Made by a program: the position numbers and the translations under genes. Below the pieces are notes generated by a model. That model was not told the origin of the DNA. It saw only the letters and a program-made list of their open reading frames with translations, and ran no database searches. Below are positions 50,557 to 59,298 of a stretch of 64,000 nt of DNA, piece after piece. Source of the stretch: an uncultured Prevotella sp. (GTDB lineage Bacteria; Bacteroidota; Bacteroidia; Bacteroidales; Bacteroidaceae); contig CALUGW010000010.1 in assembly GCA_944320305.1 (NCBI GenBank), positions 29,124 through 93,123 of the forward strand. Direction: 5' to 3'. The number at the start of each line of letters is the position of its first letter. Position 1 is the first letter of the stretch.

Positions 50557-52545
50557 ATGACACGAATACGCAACTATCTGTTTTCGTCGCAGCTCTGCCT
50601 GCTGCTCAACCTCGCGCTGGTCTACGCGGCCTACGGGGTGTGCCGCTTTGCCTTCCTGATTGAGAACTGGTCGGCCTTCGGGCAGAGCATGACGTGGGGC
50701 AAGCTGGCCGATATGCTGCGCGGCGGCTGGATGTTCGACACGTCGGCCATACTCTACACCAACGCGCTCTACGCGCTGCTGATGCTGCTGCCCCTCCACT
50801 GGCGCGAGTCGGCCCCGTGGAGGCGCGCGGCGCGCTGGGTGTTCATCGTGTGCAACGCCGTCTGCCTGGCGGCCAACCTTGCCGACGCCGTGTATTTCCA
50901 GTACACGGGCCGCCGCACCACGGTCACTGTCTTCTCGGAGTTCGCCTCCGAGCACAACCTCGGCTCCGTCGTCGGCGTGGAGCTGCTGCGCCACTGGTAT
51001 CTGGTGCTGCTCTTCGCCGCGCTGGTGTGGGCCTTGTGGCGGTTCTACTTCGCGCCGGCCGCCGGGAGCCACGCCTGGGTGAGGAGGCCGCTGAGGCTCA
51101 GGCCCGCCCTCTGCTGGTATGGCTCGCAGGCGCTGATGCTGCTGGCCTACATCCCGCTGACGGTCATCGGGATGCGCGGCGGGGCCACCACGGCCGTGCG
51201 CCCCATCACCATCAGCAACGCCAACCAGTATGTTGACCGCCCGCTGGAGGCCGCCGTGGTGCTCAACACGCCGTTCTCGCTGATACGCACGGTGGGCAAG
51301 ACGGTGTTCACCGTGCCCGCCTACATGACCCCGCGGCAGCTCGACGCCGTCTACTCGCCGGTGCACCTGCCCGCCGACAGCGCCGTGGTGAGGCGCAAGA
51401 ACGTGGTGGTGCTCATCGTGGAGAGCTTCGGCCGCGAGTACATCGGGGGCTACAACAAGTGGCTCGACGGAGGCCGCTACAAGGGCTACACCCCGTTCGT
51501 TGACTCGCTCATGCAGCACAGCGCCACCTGGCTCTACTCCTACTGCAACGGGCGCAAGAGCATAGACGGCATGCCGAGCGTATTGTCGTCTATTCCGATG
51601 TTCGTGGAGCCGTTCTTCCTCACGCCCTCGTCGATGAACGACGTGAGCGGGCTGGCCGGCGAGCTGAAGCACAGCGGATACCACTCGGCGTTCTTCCATG
51701 GCGCCGAGAACGGCTCGATGGGCTTCCAGGCGTTCGCCCGCACCACCGGCTTCGACGAGTATTTCGGCCGCACGGAGTATAACAGCGACAGCCGCTTCGG
51801 AGGCGACAGCGACTTCGACGGCACGTGGGCCATCTGGGACGAGCCGTTCCTGCAGTTCTTCGCGCTGAAGATGTCGGAGTTCCGCCAGCCGTTCGTCTCG
51901 GCCGTGTTCACCGCCTCGTCGCACCACCCCTACGTGGTGCCCGACGAATACAAGGGCGTCTACAACGACGGAGGCAACCCCATACACAAGTGCATACGCT
52001 ACACCGACAACGCGCTGCGCCGCTTCTTCGAGACGGCCCGGCACCAGCCGTGGTACAAGAACACGCTCTTCGTGCTCACCTCCGACCACACCAACATCAC
52101 CGACCACCCCTACTACGAGACCGACCTGGGCTGGTTCTGCTCGCCGATAATATTCTTTGACCCCTCGGGCGACATCAAGCCGGGCATGCGCGACGCCATA
52201 GCGCAGCAGATAGACATCATGCCAACAGTGCTGGGCCACCTGGGCTACGACCGCCCATACGTGGCATTCGGCTGCGACCTGCTCAACACCGCGCCCGAAG
52301 ACACCTGGGCCGTTAACTATCTCAACGGCGTCTACCAGTACGTAAAGGGCGACTACCTGCTGCAGTTCGACGGAGAGCGCGTCCGCGCGGTGTACAACTT
52401 CCGCACCGACCTGCTCCTGGAGCACAACCTCTTGGGCCGAGTCAGGGAGCAGCGGCAGATGGAGCGCGAGCTGAAAGCCATCATCCAGTCGTACATGACG
52501 CGCATGACCACCAACGCGCTCGTGGTGCGCGGCGAGGCCGGGTGA
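50557..52545 (+). CDS. LTA-synthase-like membrane sulfatase-fold protein (copy 2)
   Basis: The 662-residue protein has about five membrane segments (residues 10-215) and a C-terminal sulfatase-fold domain. VVVLIVESFGREYIGGYN gives the first metal ligand, and CNGRKSIDGMPSVLSSIPMF carries the probable nucleophile, a Ser where LtaS has Thr. SSHHPYVVPDEY and FVLTSDHTNITDHPYYET supply the late metal ligands. It is only distantly similar to the protein at 30161, so the two are probably not recent duplicates. It may add phosphoglycerol, phosphoethanolamine or a related group to an envelope glycan or lipid; no lipoteichoic acid is expected in this phylum. Confidence 0.87.
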   Translation: MTRIRNYLFSSQLCLLLNLALVYAAYGVCRFAFLIENWSAFGQSMTWGKLADMLRGGWMFDTSAILYTNALYALLMLLPLHWRESAPWRRAARWVFIVCNAVCLAANLADAVYFQYTGRRTTVTVFSEFASEHNLGSVVGVELLRHWYLVLLFAALVWALWRFYFAPAAGSHAWVRRPLRLRPALCWYGSQALMLLAYIPLTVIGMRGGATTAVRPITISNANQYVDRPLEAAVVLNTPFSLIRTVGKTVFTVPAYMTPRQLDAVYSPVHLPADSAVVRRKNVVVLIVESFGREYIGGYNKWLDGGRYKGYTPFVDSLMQHSATWLYSYCNGRKSIDGMPSVLSSIPMFVEPFFLTPSSMNDVSGLAGELKHSGYHSAFFHGAENGSMGFQAFARTTGFDEYFGRTEYNSDSRFGGDSDFDGTWAIWDEPFLQFFALKMSEFRQPFVSAVFTASSHHPYVVPDEYKGVYNDGGNPIHKCIRYTDNALRRFFETARHQPWYKNTLFVLTSDHTNITDHPYYETDLGWFCSPIIFFDPSGDIKPGMRDAIAQQIDIMPTVLGHLGYDRPYVAFGCDLLNTAPEDTWAVNYLNGVYQYVKGDYLLQFDGERVRAVYNFRTDLLLEHNLLGRVREQRQMERELKAIIQSYMTRMTTNALVVRGEAG

Positions 52546-52676
52546 TCCCTCTCCGGGCCTCCGTCTTCTTCAGCCGCGACCCGCTGCCGGTGAAGAAACA
52601 GCATTCCGGGGATATTTTAATTTTGCGTATCCGAAAGTGTTGGTGTCTGAAGCAAACGGATATATTAGAACTTGAC

Positions 52677-52720
52677 TGTGTGGCGGACGGGCTTGTGCCT
52701 TCGTTCCGCCACACGTTGTT
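52677..52720 (+). terminator. Hairpin in the gap before xylB
   Basis: TGTGTGGCGGA (52677-52687) pairs with TCCGCCACAC (52705-52714), followed by a T-rich tail (GTTGTTT). It lies 130 bp after the LTA-synthase-like gene and could end that transcript or a short RNA starting near the -7-like TAATTTTG at 52618-52625. Confidence 0.6.
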
Positions 52721-52841
52721 TCATGGCCTGACGGGCGGTCTCACCCCTGTCCGCTACAAAACAGGCGGCTTTTGACACGCTGATGATACAAAATGTACGT
52801 CAGATGTAACAAAATAATGATGCTTTCTTGAAGATAAAGCT

Positions 52842-52849
52842 TAACTTTG
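52842..52849 (+). promoter_or_regulatory. -7 box for the xylB-xylA operon
   Basis: TAACTTTG is a perfect -7. No TTTG is present 19 bp upstream, which would fit a regulated promoter needing an activator, though that is inference. Confidence 0.6.
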
Positions 52850-52915
52850 CAATCGGAAGCAACCAAGAAACCAATAACGAAAATTCGTCGATAACCAAAA
52901 CAAAACGATAAGAAA

Positions 52916-54403
52916 ATGCTATTATTAGGTTTTGACATAGGCAGTTCTTCTGTCAAGGCGAGTCTGGTCGACGCGGAGTCCGGCAGGTGTGTGGCTTCGG
53001 ATTTTTATCCGAAGACAGAGGCGCCGATCATTTCGGTGAGACAAGGATGGGCCGAGCAGGATCCGCAGATGTGGTGGGACAACCTGAAAACGGCCATGCA
53101 GTCTGTCATGGCGGAGTCGGGGGCTGAGGCCGCCGACATCAGGGCCATCGGCATTTCGTACCAGATGCACGGACTGGTGTGTGTGGACAGTGAGCGGCGG
53201 GTGCTGCGCCCGGCCATCATCTGGTGCGACTCACGCGCCGTGCCCTACGGCCGCCGCGCCTTCGAGACAATAGGCGCGGAGCGTTGCCTGGCCCGTCTGC
53301 TGAACTCGCCCGGCAACTTTACGGCCTCCAAGCTGGCCTGGGTGAAGGACAACGAGCCGGAGGTCTACGAGAAGATATATAAGATAATGTTGCCCGGCGA
53401 CTACATCGCCATGCGCCTGACCGGCGAGATCTGCACCACGGTGGAAGGCTTGTCGGAGGGTATGTTCTGGGATTTCAAGGAGAACGGCGTGGCCCGGTTC
53501 CTCATGGATCACTACGGTCTGGACAGCTCGCTGCTGCCCGGCGTCAGGCCGACATTTGCCGAGCAGGGGCGCGTCAGCGCGGCCGCAGCGCGCGAGCTGG
53601 GGCTGCCTGAGGGTGTTCCTGTGACCTACCGTGCCGGCGACCAGCCCAACAACGCCCTGTCGCTTAACGTGTTCAACCCCGGCGAGATTGCCTCTACGGC
53701 AGGCACGAGCGGTGTCGTCTACGGTGTGAACGACACCGTGAGCTACGACCCGAAGAGCCGTGTCAACACCTTTGCCCACGTGAACCACGGCGACGGGAAG
53801 ACACGTCTGGGAGTGCTGCTCTGCATCAACGGCACGGGCATACTGAACTCGTGGACGCGCCGCAACATCGTTCCCCGGGGGATGTCGTACAGCGACATGA
53901 ACGAGCTGGCGGCCCGGGCGCCCATAGGCAGCGCCGGCGTGAGCGTGCTGCCGTTCGGCAACGGGGCGGAGCGGATGCTCGAAGACCGCGAGACGGGATG
54001 CTCCGTCCATGGGCTTGACTTCAACACCCACGACCGCAGCCACCTTGTCCGCGCGGCTCAGGAGGGCATTGTCTTTGCCTTCAAGTACGGCATAGACATC
54101 ATGGAGGGCATGGGCATAAAGGTCAGGCGGATTCACGCCGGGCGGGCCAATATGTTCCTCAGCCCCGTGTTCCGCGACACGCTGGCCGGAGTGACGGGCG
54201 CCGTCATAGAGCTTTACGACACCGACGGGGCTGCCGGAGCGGCCAAAGGGGCCGGCATCGGAGCCGGAGTCTACAAGAGCGCCGGCGAGGCCTTTGCCAC
54301 CCTGGAGAGGCTCGGAGTGGTGGAGCCGCCCGCCGGCGCCGGTCGCTATGCCGAGGCATACGCCCTCTGGAAGCGGCGCTTAAAGGCGGAAACAGCCAGA
54401 TGA
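52916..54403 (+). CDS. xylB: Xylulokinase
   Basis: XylB phosphorylates D-xylulose to xylulose-5-phosphate for the pentose phosphate pathway. The 495-residue FGGY-family kinase opens with [18 protein letters not shown] (phosphate-1 site). It has [11 protein letters not shown] and [19 protein letters not shown] in the sugar-binding lobe, and the ATP-lobe segment GGRAN-like ([16 protein letters not shown]) plus [13 protein letters not shown] near the C-terminus. It is full length. It is followed by xylA after 56 bp, and preceded by a promoter -7 box 67 bp upstream. Confidence 0.93.
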   Translation: MLLLGFDIGSSSVKASLVDAESGRCVASDFYPKTEAPIISVRQGWAEQDPQMWWDNLKTAMQSVMAESGAEAADIRAIGISYQMHGLVCVDSERRVLRPAIIWCDSRAVPYGRRAFETIGAERCLARLLNSPGNFTASKLAWVKDNEPEVYEKIYKIMLPGDYIAMRLTGEICTTVEGLSEGMFWDFKENGVARFLMDHYGLDSSLLPGVRPTFAEQGRVSAAAARELGLPEGVPVTYRAGDQPNNALSLNVFNPGEIASTAGTSGVVYGVNDTVSYDPKSRVNTFAHVNHGDGKTRLGVLLCINGTGILNSWTRRNIVPRGMSYSDMNELAARAPIGSAGVSVLPFGNGAERMLEDRETGCSVHGLDFNTHDRSHLVRAAQEGIVFAFKYGIDIMEGMGIKVRRIHAGRANMFLSPVFRDTLAGVTGAVIELYDTDGAAGAAKGAGIGAGVYKSAGEAFATLERLGVVEPPAGAGRYAEAYALWKRRLKAETAR

Positions 54404-54459
54404 CGCGAAAACCAACAATAACCCTGTGCCCTGCAGGCACAATAAAAACACGAACGAAA

Positions 54460-55776
54460 ATGGCAACAAAAGAGTATTTCCCGGAAATAGGGAAAATCAA
54501 GTTTGAAGGAAAAGACAGTAAGAACCCCATGGCCTTCCACTACTATGACCCGGAGAAGGTGGTCATGGGCAAGAAGATGAAGGACTGGCTGAAGTTCTCG
54601 ATGGCCTGGTGGCACACGCTCTGCGCCGAGGGCGGCGACCAGTTCGGAGGCGGCACGAAGCAGTTCCCCTGGAATGACAGCGCCGACCCCCTGGAGGCTG
54701 CCCGCCACAAGGCCGACGCCGGCTTCGAGATCATGCGGAAATTGGGCATCGAGTACTACTGCTTCCACGACGTTGACCTCTGCGCCGAGGCCGACACCAT
54801 CGGGCAGTATGAGGCAAACATGAGGGAGATTGTGGCCTACCTGAAGCAGAAGCAGCAGGAGACAGGCATCAAGCTGCTGTGGGGAACGGCCAACGTCTTC
54901 GGCCACGCCCGCTACATGAACGGCGCGGCCACCAACCCCGACTTCGACGTTGTGGCCCGTGCCGCGGTGCAGATCAAGAACGCCATCGACGCCACCATCG
55001 AGCTGGGCGGCACCAACTACGTGTTCTGGGGAGGCCGCGAGGGCTACATGAGCCTGCTCAACACCGACCAGAAGCGCGAGAAGGAGCACCTCGCGCGGAT
55101 GCTCACCATCGCCCGCGACTACGCCCGCGCCAAGGGCTTCAAGGGCACATTCCTCGTCGAGCCGAAGCCCATGGAGCCTACGAAGCACCAGTATGACGCC
55201 GACACGGAGACCGTTGTGGGCTTCCTCCGCGCCCACGGGCTGGACAAAGACTTCAAGGTGAACATCGAGGTCAACCACGCCACGCTGGCCGGACACACCT
55301 TTGAGCACGAGCTGTGCGTGGCCGTTGACAACGGGATGCTCGGCTCCATCGACGCCAACCGCGGCGACTACCAGAACGGCTGGGACACCGACCAGTTCCC
55401 CATTGACAACTTCGAGCTGGTGCAGGCCATGATGCAGGTCATACGCAACGGAGGCTTCGGCGACGGCGGAACGAACTTCGACGCCAAGACACGCCGCAAC
55501 TCCACCGACCTTGAGGACATATTCATCGCCCACATTTCGGGCATGGACGCCATGGCGCGCGCCCTGGAGTGCGCCGCGAGACTGCTTGAGGAGTCGCCTT
55601 ACAGGCAGATGCTTGCCGACCGCTACGCCTCGTTCGACAGCGGCAAGGGCAAGGACTTTGAGGACGGCAAGCTGACTCTTGAGGACGTGGTGGCCTATGC
55701 CAAGACCGTGGGCGAACCCCGCCAGACCAGCGGCAGGCAGGAGCTTTACGAGCGCATTGTCAGCATGTATTGTTGA
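54460..55776 (+). CDS. xylA: Xylose isomerase
   Basis: XylA converts D-xylose to D-xylulose. The 438-residue protein starting at 54460 ([17 protein letters not shown]) has the standard length of class II xylose isomerases. The catalytic pair is [12 protein letters not shown] (His103, Asp104). Metal ligands lie in [16 protein letters not shown] and [20 protein letters not shown]. In-frame sequence upstream to 54400 overlaps the end of xylB and is not conserved. It forms a short operon with xylB. A MITE-like element begins 13 bp after the stop, between xylA and the xylanase gene. Confidence 0.96.
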   Translation: MATKEYFPEIGKIKFEGKDSKNPMAFHYYDPEKVVMGKKMKDWLKFSMAWWHTLCAEGGDQFGGGTKQFPWNDSADPLEAARHKADAGFEIMRKLGIEYYCFHDVDLCAEADTIGQYEANMREIVAYLKQKQQETGIKLLWGTANVFGHARYMNGAATNPDFDVVARAAVQIKNAIDATIELGGTNYVFWGGREGYMSLLNTDQKREKEHLARMLTIARDYARAKGFKGTFLVEPKPMEPTKHQYDADTETVVGFLRAHGLDKDFKVNIEVNHATLAGHTFEHELCVAVDNGMLGSIDANRGDYQNGWDTDQFPIDNFELVQAMMQVIRNGGFGDGGTNFDAKTRRNSTDLEDIFIAHISGMDAMARALECAARLLEESPYRQMLADRYASFDSGKGKDFEDGKLTLEDVVAYAKTVGEPRQTSGRQELYERIVSMYC

Positions 55777-55788
55777 AGTTTTATATTG

Positions 55789-55900
55789 TAAGTAGGTGTT
55801 CAAAATTAATTGCCATCAAATAGTGCACAATTTGATGGCGGCAAAGATAAAGAGAGCATTTACAAGGTTATTATATCGGTTAATTTTGAACAGCTACTTA
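55789..55900. mobile_element. MITE-like element family 1, short copy (112 bp)
   Basis: Both ends match the copy at 45309-45507 (AAGTAGGTGTTCAAAATTAA and, on the complement, AAGTAGCTGTTCAAAATTAA). It lacks the 87-bp internal hairpin segment and keeps a single GTGCAC. TA is present at each end. An open reading frame beginning MFKINCHQIVHNLM starts inside it and runs on into unique sequence; the N-terminal part is encoded by the repeat. Confidence 0.85.
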
Positions 55901-55915
55901 TATTTAGGTTTTGTA

Positions 55916-56107
55916 ATGGGCCCGCTCCGTCGGAGGGGAGCCGTCGGCTTCCGCAACCGGCGGAGCGGTCTCTTGTCCCTGCCGGGCAGACTGGCGCTCG
56001 CCATGCTGGTAATCTCGAAATACGAGCTTGACGGCGAGGTGACAGACCGCATAAACCGCGAGATAGAGAAACGTGACAGACTGAAAACAAATATTCCGAA
56101 CATATGA
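55916..56107 (+). CDS. Small uncharacterised ORF between MITE and xylanase gene
   Basis: A 63-residue frame starts at an ATG just after the MITE and ends by overlapping the xylanase ATG by 4 bp (ATGA), the spacing of coupled genes. The peptide is basic at the N-terminus ([20 protein letters not shown]) and ends in a charged helix ([19 protein letters not shown]). The in-frame sequence continues upstream through the MITE. I do not recognise a family, and the region could simply be leader. Translation is possible but weakly supported. Confidence 0.3.
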   Translation: MGPLRRRGAVGFRNRRSGLLSLPGRLALAMLVISKYELDGEVTDRINREIEKRDRLKTNIPNI

Positions 56108-57270
56108 AACTGAAGACCGTTATTTTTTTTCTGCTGCTGGCAGCCGCCGCCACCTCCACTGCCGCCGGCTCCGAGTGGCGGCAGGAGCCGACAATCAAGG
56201 ATGCGTTCAAAGACAAGTTCCGTGTTGGCGTGGCTCTCAACCACAGGCAAATCAGTGGGGCGGACAAGGCCGGGCGGAAGCTCATCCTGAAGCACTTCAA
56301 CAGCATCGTGGCCGAAAACTGCATGAAGTGCGCGGTGATGCACCCCGAGGAGGGGCGCTACGACTTCGCCGAGGCCGACAAGTTTGTTGAATTCGGCCGG
56401 AGCAACGGCATGGACGTCATCGGCCACTGCCTCGTGTGGCACTCCCAGCTGGCACCGTGGTTCTGCGTCGACAAGGATGGCAGGCCGGTGTCGGCCGAGG
56501 TGCTCAAGAAGCGGATGAAAGACCACATCACAACGGTGGTCGGCCGCTACCGGGGCCGCGTCAAGGGGTGGGACGTTGTCAACGAGGCGCTGCTCGACGA
56601 CGGCTCCTTCCGCGACAGTCCGTTCTACAGGATTCTTGGCGAAGAGTACATACCGCTGGCATTCCAGTACGCCCACGAGGCCGATCCCGACGCCGAGCTT
56701 TACTACAACGACTACGGCATGGACAACCGCTTCAAGCGCATGGCGGTGGTGGAGCTGGTCAGAAAGCTCAAGGCCCGCGGCCTGCGCATCGACGCCATAG
56801 GCATGCAGGGGCACATGGGCATGGACTATCCGCAGCTGGGCAACTTTGAGCGGAGCATCAGGGCCTTTGCCGCCACCGGCTGCAAGGTGATGATAACCGA
56901 GTGGGACATGAGCGCGCTGCCCTCCGTCTACACCGGCGCCGACATTTCCGTCAAGGCCGGGAGCGACCCTAAGATGAATCCCTATCCCAACGGGCTGCCC
57001 GACTCCGTGAGCCGGGCGTGGAACAGGCGCATGGGCGACTTCCTCCGCCTGTTTGTGAGGCATTCGGACGTTATCTCCCGCGTCACCGTCTGGGGGCTGA
57101 CCGACGCCGACTCGTGGAAGAACAACTTCCCCATGCGCGGGCGTACTGACTACCCGCTGCTGTTCGGCCGCGACCACCGCATGAAGCCTTTCCTGCGCGA
57201 GATAATCTTGCCGCGGCAGGGCGGGCTGCGGCAGAGCGGCAGAGACACCAAAAACGGCGGAGAACATTGA
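56104..57270 (+). CDS. Endo-1,4-beta-xylanase, glycoside hydrolase family 10
   Basis: The 388-residue protein has a signal peptide ([21 protein letters not shown]) and a GH10 barrel that cleaves internal xylan linkages with retention. The acid/base Glu is Glu161 in GWDVVNEAL and the nucleophile Glu266 in VMITEWDMS, where Trp replaces the usual Leu of [14 protein letters not shown] and [14 protein letters not shown] are further GH10 landmarks. No carbohydrate-binding module or lipobox is seen. It lies 327 bp after xylA, separated by a MITE, so joint transcription with xylBA is possible but not shown. Confidence 0.95.
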   Translation: MKLKTVIFFLLLAAAATSTAAGSEWRQEPTIKDAFKDKFRVGVALNHRQISGADKAGRKLILKHFNSIVAENCMKCAVMHPEEGRYDFAEADKFVEFGRSNGMDVIGHCLVWHSQLAPWFCVDKDGRPVSAEVLKKRMKDHITTVVGRYRGRVKGWDVVNEALLDDGSFRDSPFYRILGEEYIPLAFQYAHEADPDAELYYNDYGMDNRFKRMAVVELVRKLKARGLRIDAIGMQGHMGMDYPQLGNFERSIRAFAATGCKVMITEWDMSALPSVYTGADISVKAGSDPKMNPYPNGLPDSVSRAWNRRMGDFLRLFVRHSDVISRVTVWGLTDADSWKNNFPMRGRTDYPLLFGRDHRMKPFLREIILPRQGGLRQSGRDTKNGGEH

Positions 57271-57354
57271 CCCAAATCGGCCGCCAGGCCGTGCGGTCTG
57301 ACTGGCTTTGCTGAGGCCTGGCAGTCCGGCTCGCGGTTAAGACAAATTCACAAC

Positions 57355-57724
57355 GGTTAAAACAGCGGGCTTTTTGCCCCCTCATATTTCGCGAATTTGA
57401 AAATAATCTGCCCCCGCCCGCAAATACGCCGGATATGAGTGTGCAGCTGTAACTTATTGGACTAATTAGACTTATTAGTCAAATTGGTATGATTGTGCAA
57501 TAAAACCAGCCCCTGAGACAGCCCTTTTCAGCCCCGAAACGGCCTTTTCCGCCCTGCGGAAAGGGCCGTTCCGCATTTCAATATGGCCCTTTTTGCAATG
57601 CAATATGGCCCATATCGCAGCTCGATATGGGCCATATTGGAAAACCAGAGGCGTTTTTCTGCCCAAAAGGACGCCAAAAACCGCCCTGGAATTTCTATTT
57701 CGGCAGAAAACGAAGTGTTAAATT
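57355..57724 (+). repeat. Dispersed ~370-bp repeat, copy 2 (contains GGCC array, locus F)
   Basis: The element matches 20251-20619 from GTTAAAA to GTGTTAAAT in the same order and orientation: CCGCAAATACGCCGG, ATGAGTGTGCAGCTGTAAC, TTGGACTAATTAGACTTATT, then a GGCC array (57520-57645) and TTTCTATTTCGG. In the array, successive GGCC cores are 23, 21, 22 and 23 bp apart. The 563-bp gap between the xylanase and PL9 genes is mostly this repeat; no gene is present. Confidence 0.77.
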
Positions 57725-57833
57725 CAAGGAGACAGGAGGCTGGAGACAGAAGACAGACAATAGTCTCAGAGGCTGTCTTTCCGAACTTTATGATTCTTCA
57801 TTCTCTCCAGTGGCGCGGAGCGCCTGCGGCGGC

Positions 57834-59270
57834 TCACTTCACCACCACCTTGCGGCCTCCGTGTATGTAGACGCCCCTCTGTGGCTTCTCCACGCGCACG
57901 CCCCCGAGGGTGTACCAGCCGCTGCCGCCGGTCTCGCCGGCGCCGCTCACGCCACGGATGCCCGTGGGGGCGTCGTCCTGGGTGAACTCCCAGCCCATGC
58001 GGGCGGCGTAGAGGCGGCTCGTGGGAGCCAGACGCATGAAGCTCACGTCGGGAAGCGATCCGTCGGCCTTGCGCGGAGCCGTCAGCTCGGCATAGTCAGT
58101 AGACAGGAAGTCGGCCTCGGCCACTGCCATGGGCATGGGCAGAAACGAGTTGTTCTCGATGGTGCACTCGTCCTGGTTTATCTCCGTCCAGTCGCCGCGG
58201 TTGCCCCGGTAGGACACGTTCGAGCGCAGGGTGTGGCCGTAGCCGCCCACGTCCTCGGCCACGTCCCAGCTCTTCTGGTTCACCATGTTGTAGTTGTACT
58301 TGTTCTTCCAGGCCGAGTTGTTCAGCCAGTCGTTGCCCCCCAGATGGTGGTTGGCGTAGAAGCCGTTGGCCTTGTTGGCGTAGGCTATGCAGTTCTTCAC
58401 GGTGTGGCGCGGCACGCTGAAGGGCGCGTCCTGCACCTGCTTGCCGTAGCCGCCGGCCTTGAAGCCGTTGCCGTCGCCCGGGGTGGAGGTGCTCTCGTCC
58501 TTGTAGCCGCTGTACATCGCCCAGCAGTTGTCGAAGGTCACGGGGGCGTAGCAGTTTATGAGGTCGAAGCCGTCGTCGCTGTTGCACCAGGCGCGGCAGC
58601 CCCTGAACACGTTGCCTGTGTCCTGGCTGCGCACGTGGCAGCCGAAGCCGTCCACGTTGCCTCCGCGCCCGCCCTCGCTCACGGAGTCGTAGTTGCGGTA
58701 GGCGTCGCAGTTCAGCACGAGGTTGTCGGAGCCTTTCGTGATGTAGACGCCGATGGCCATGCCGTCGTGGATGGCCACGTTCTCGATGATGTTGTGGCTG
58801 TTGCCCCGGCGTATGGATATGGCCTCAGACTGCGTGTGGCCGGTTATGGTCACCTGGGTGCCCACGATGTCGAAGTTCTTCAGGTGCAGCCAGTTGGCGT
58901 GGATGTAGAACACCGACACGCGCTTGCCCTCGGGCCTGACGTCGGTGAGGTCGAACACGGGGCGCTCGCCGGGCGCTCCGGCGTAGACGATGCGCTTGCC
59001 TTCGCTCCCGCTTTTTGTCAGGTTGAACACCGTGGCGTAGATGTTCTCCTCGGTGCCCATGACCTGCTCCTCGGCTATGCGGTACGTTCCGCCGCGGAAG
59101 TAGACAGTGTCGCCCGGCTGCGCCTTGGCCTGTGCGGCGGCGAGCGTGGCCAGCGGACTGTCCATTGTGCCTCGGTTGGAGTCGCTGCCGTCGGTGGCCA
59201 CATAGATGTTCTTTGCTCCGGCGGCTGCCGACGCTGCCATCAGCGCCGCCACAATGCAGAGTTTCTTCAT
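57834..59270 (-). CDS. Right-handed beta-helix polysaccharide lyase (PL9 pectate lyase-like)
   Basis: The 478-residue protein has a signal peptide (MKKLCIVAALMAASAAAGA) and then KNIYVATDGSDSNRGTMDSPLATLAAAQ, a typical start of family 9 pectate lyases. Parallel beta-helix coils follow (IENVAIHDGMAIGVYITKGS, NSDDGFDLINCYAPV with acidic calcium-site residues, and NCIAYANKANGFYANHH). It would cleave polygalacturonate by beta-elimination. The extreme C-terminus, YTLGGVRVEKPQRGVYIHGG, resembles short sorting-type tails common on secreted proteins of this phylum. It lies 28 bp after the CPBP gene on the same strand. Confidence 0.86.
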   Translation of the reverse strand: MKKLCIVAALMAASAAAGAKNIYVATDGSDSNRGTMDSPLATLAAAQAKAQPGDTVYFRGGTYRIAEEQVMGTEENIYATVFNLTKSGSEGKRIVYAGAPGERPVFDLTDVRPEGKRVSVFYIHANWLHLKNFDIVGTQVTITGHTQSEAISIRRGNSHNIIENVAIHDGMAIGVYITKGSDNLVLNCDAYRNYDSVSEGGRGGNVDGFGCHVRSQDTGNVFRGCRAWCNSDDGFDLINCYAPVTFDNCWAMYSGYKDESTSTPGDGNGFKAGGYGKQVQDAPFSVPRHTVKNCIAYANKANGFYANHHLGGNDWLNNSAWKNKYNYNMVNQKSWDVAEDVGGYGHTLRSNVSYRGNRGDWTEINQDECTIENNSFLPMPMAVAEADFLSTDYAELTAPRKADGSLPDVSFMRLAPTSRLYAARMGWEFTQDDAPTGIRGVSGAGETGGSGWYTLGGVRVEKPQRGVYIHGGRKVVVK

Positions 59271-59298
59271 GATGTCTTTTTGTTTTTATTCGAATGTG

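Noticed and set aside
55796-55915. Protein beginning MFKINCHQIVHNLM as a genuine N-terminus
   Set aside because: This part is encoded by the MITE and matches the repeat copy at 45309; it is better explained as mobile DNA than as a conserved protein.
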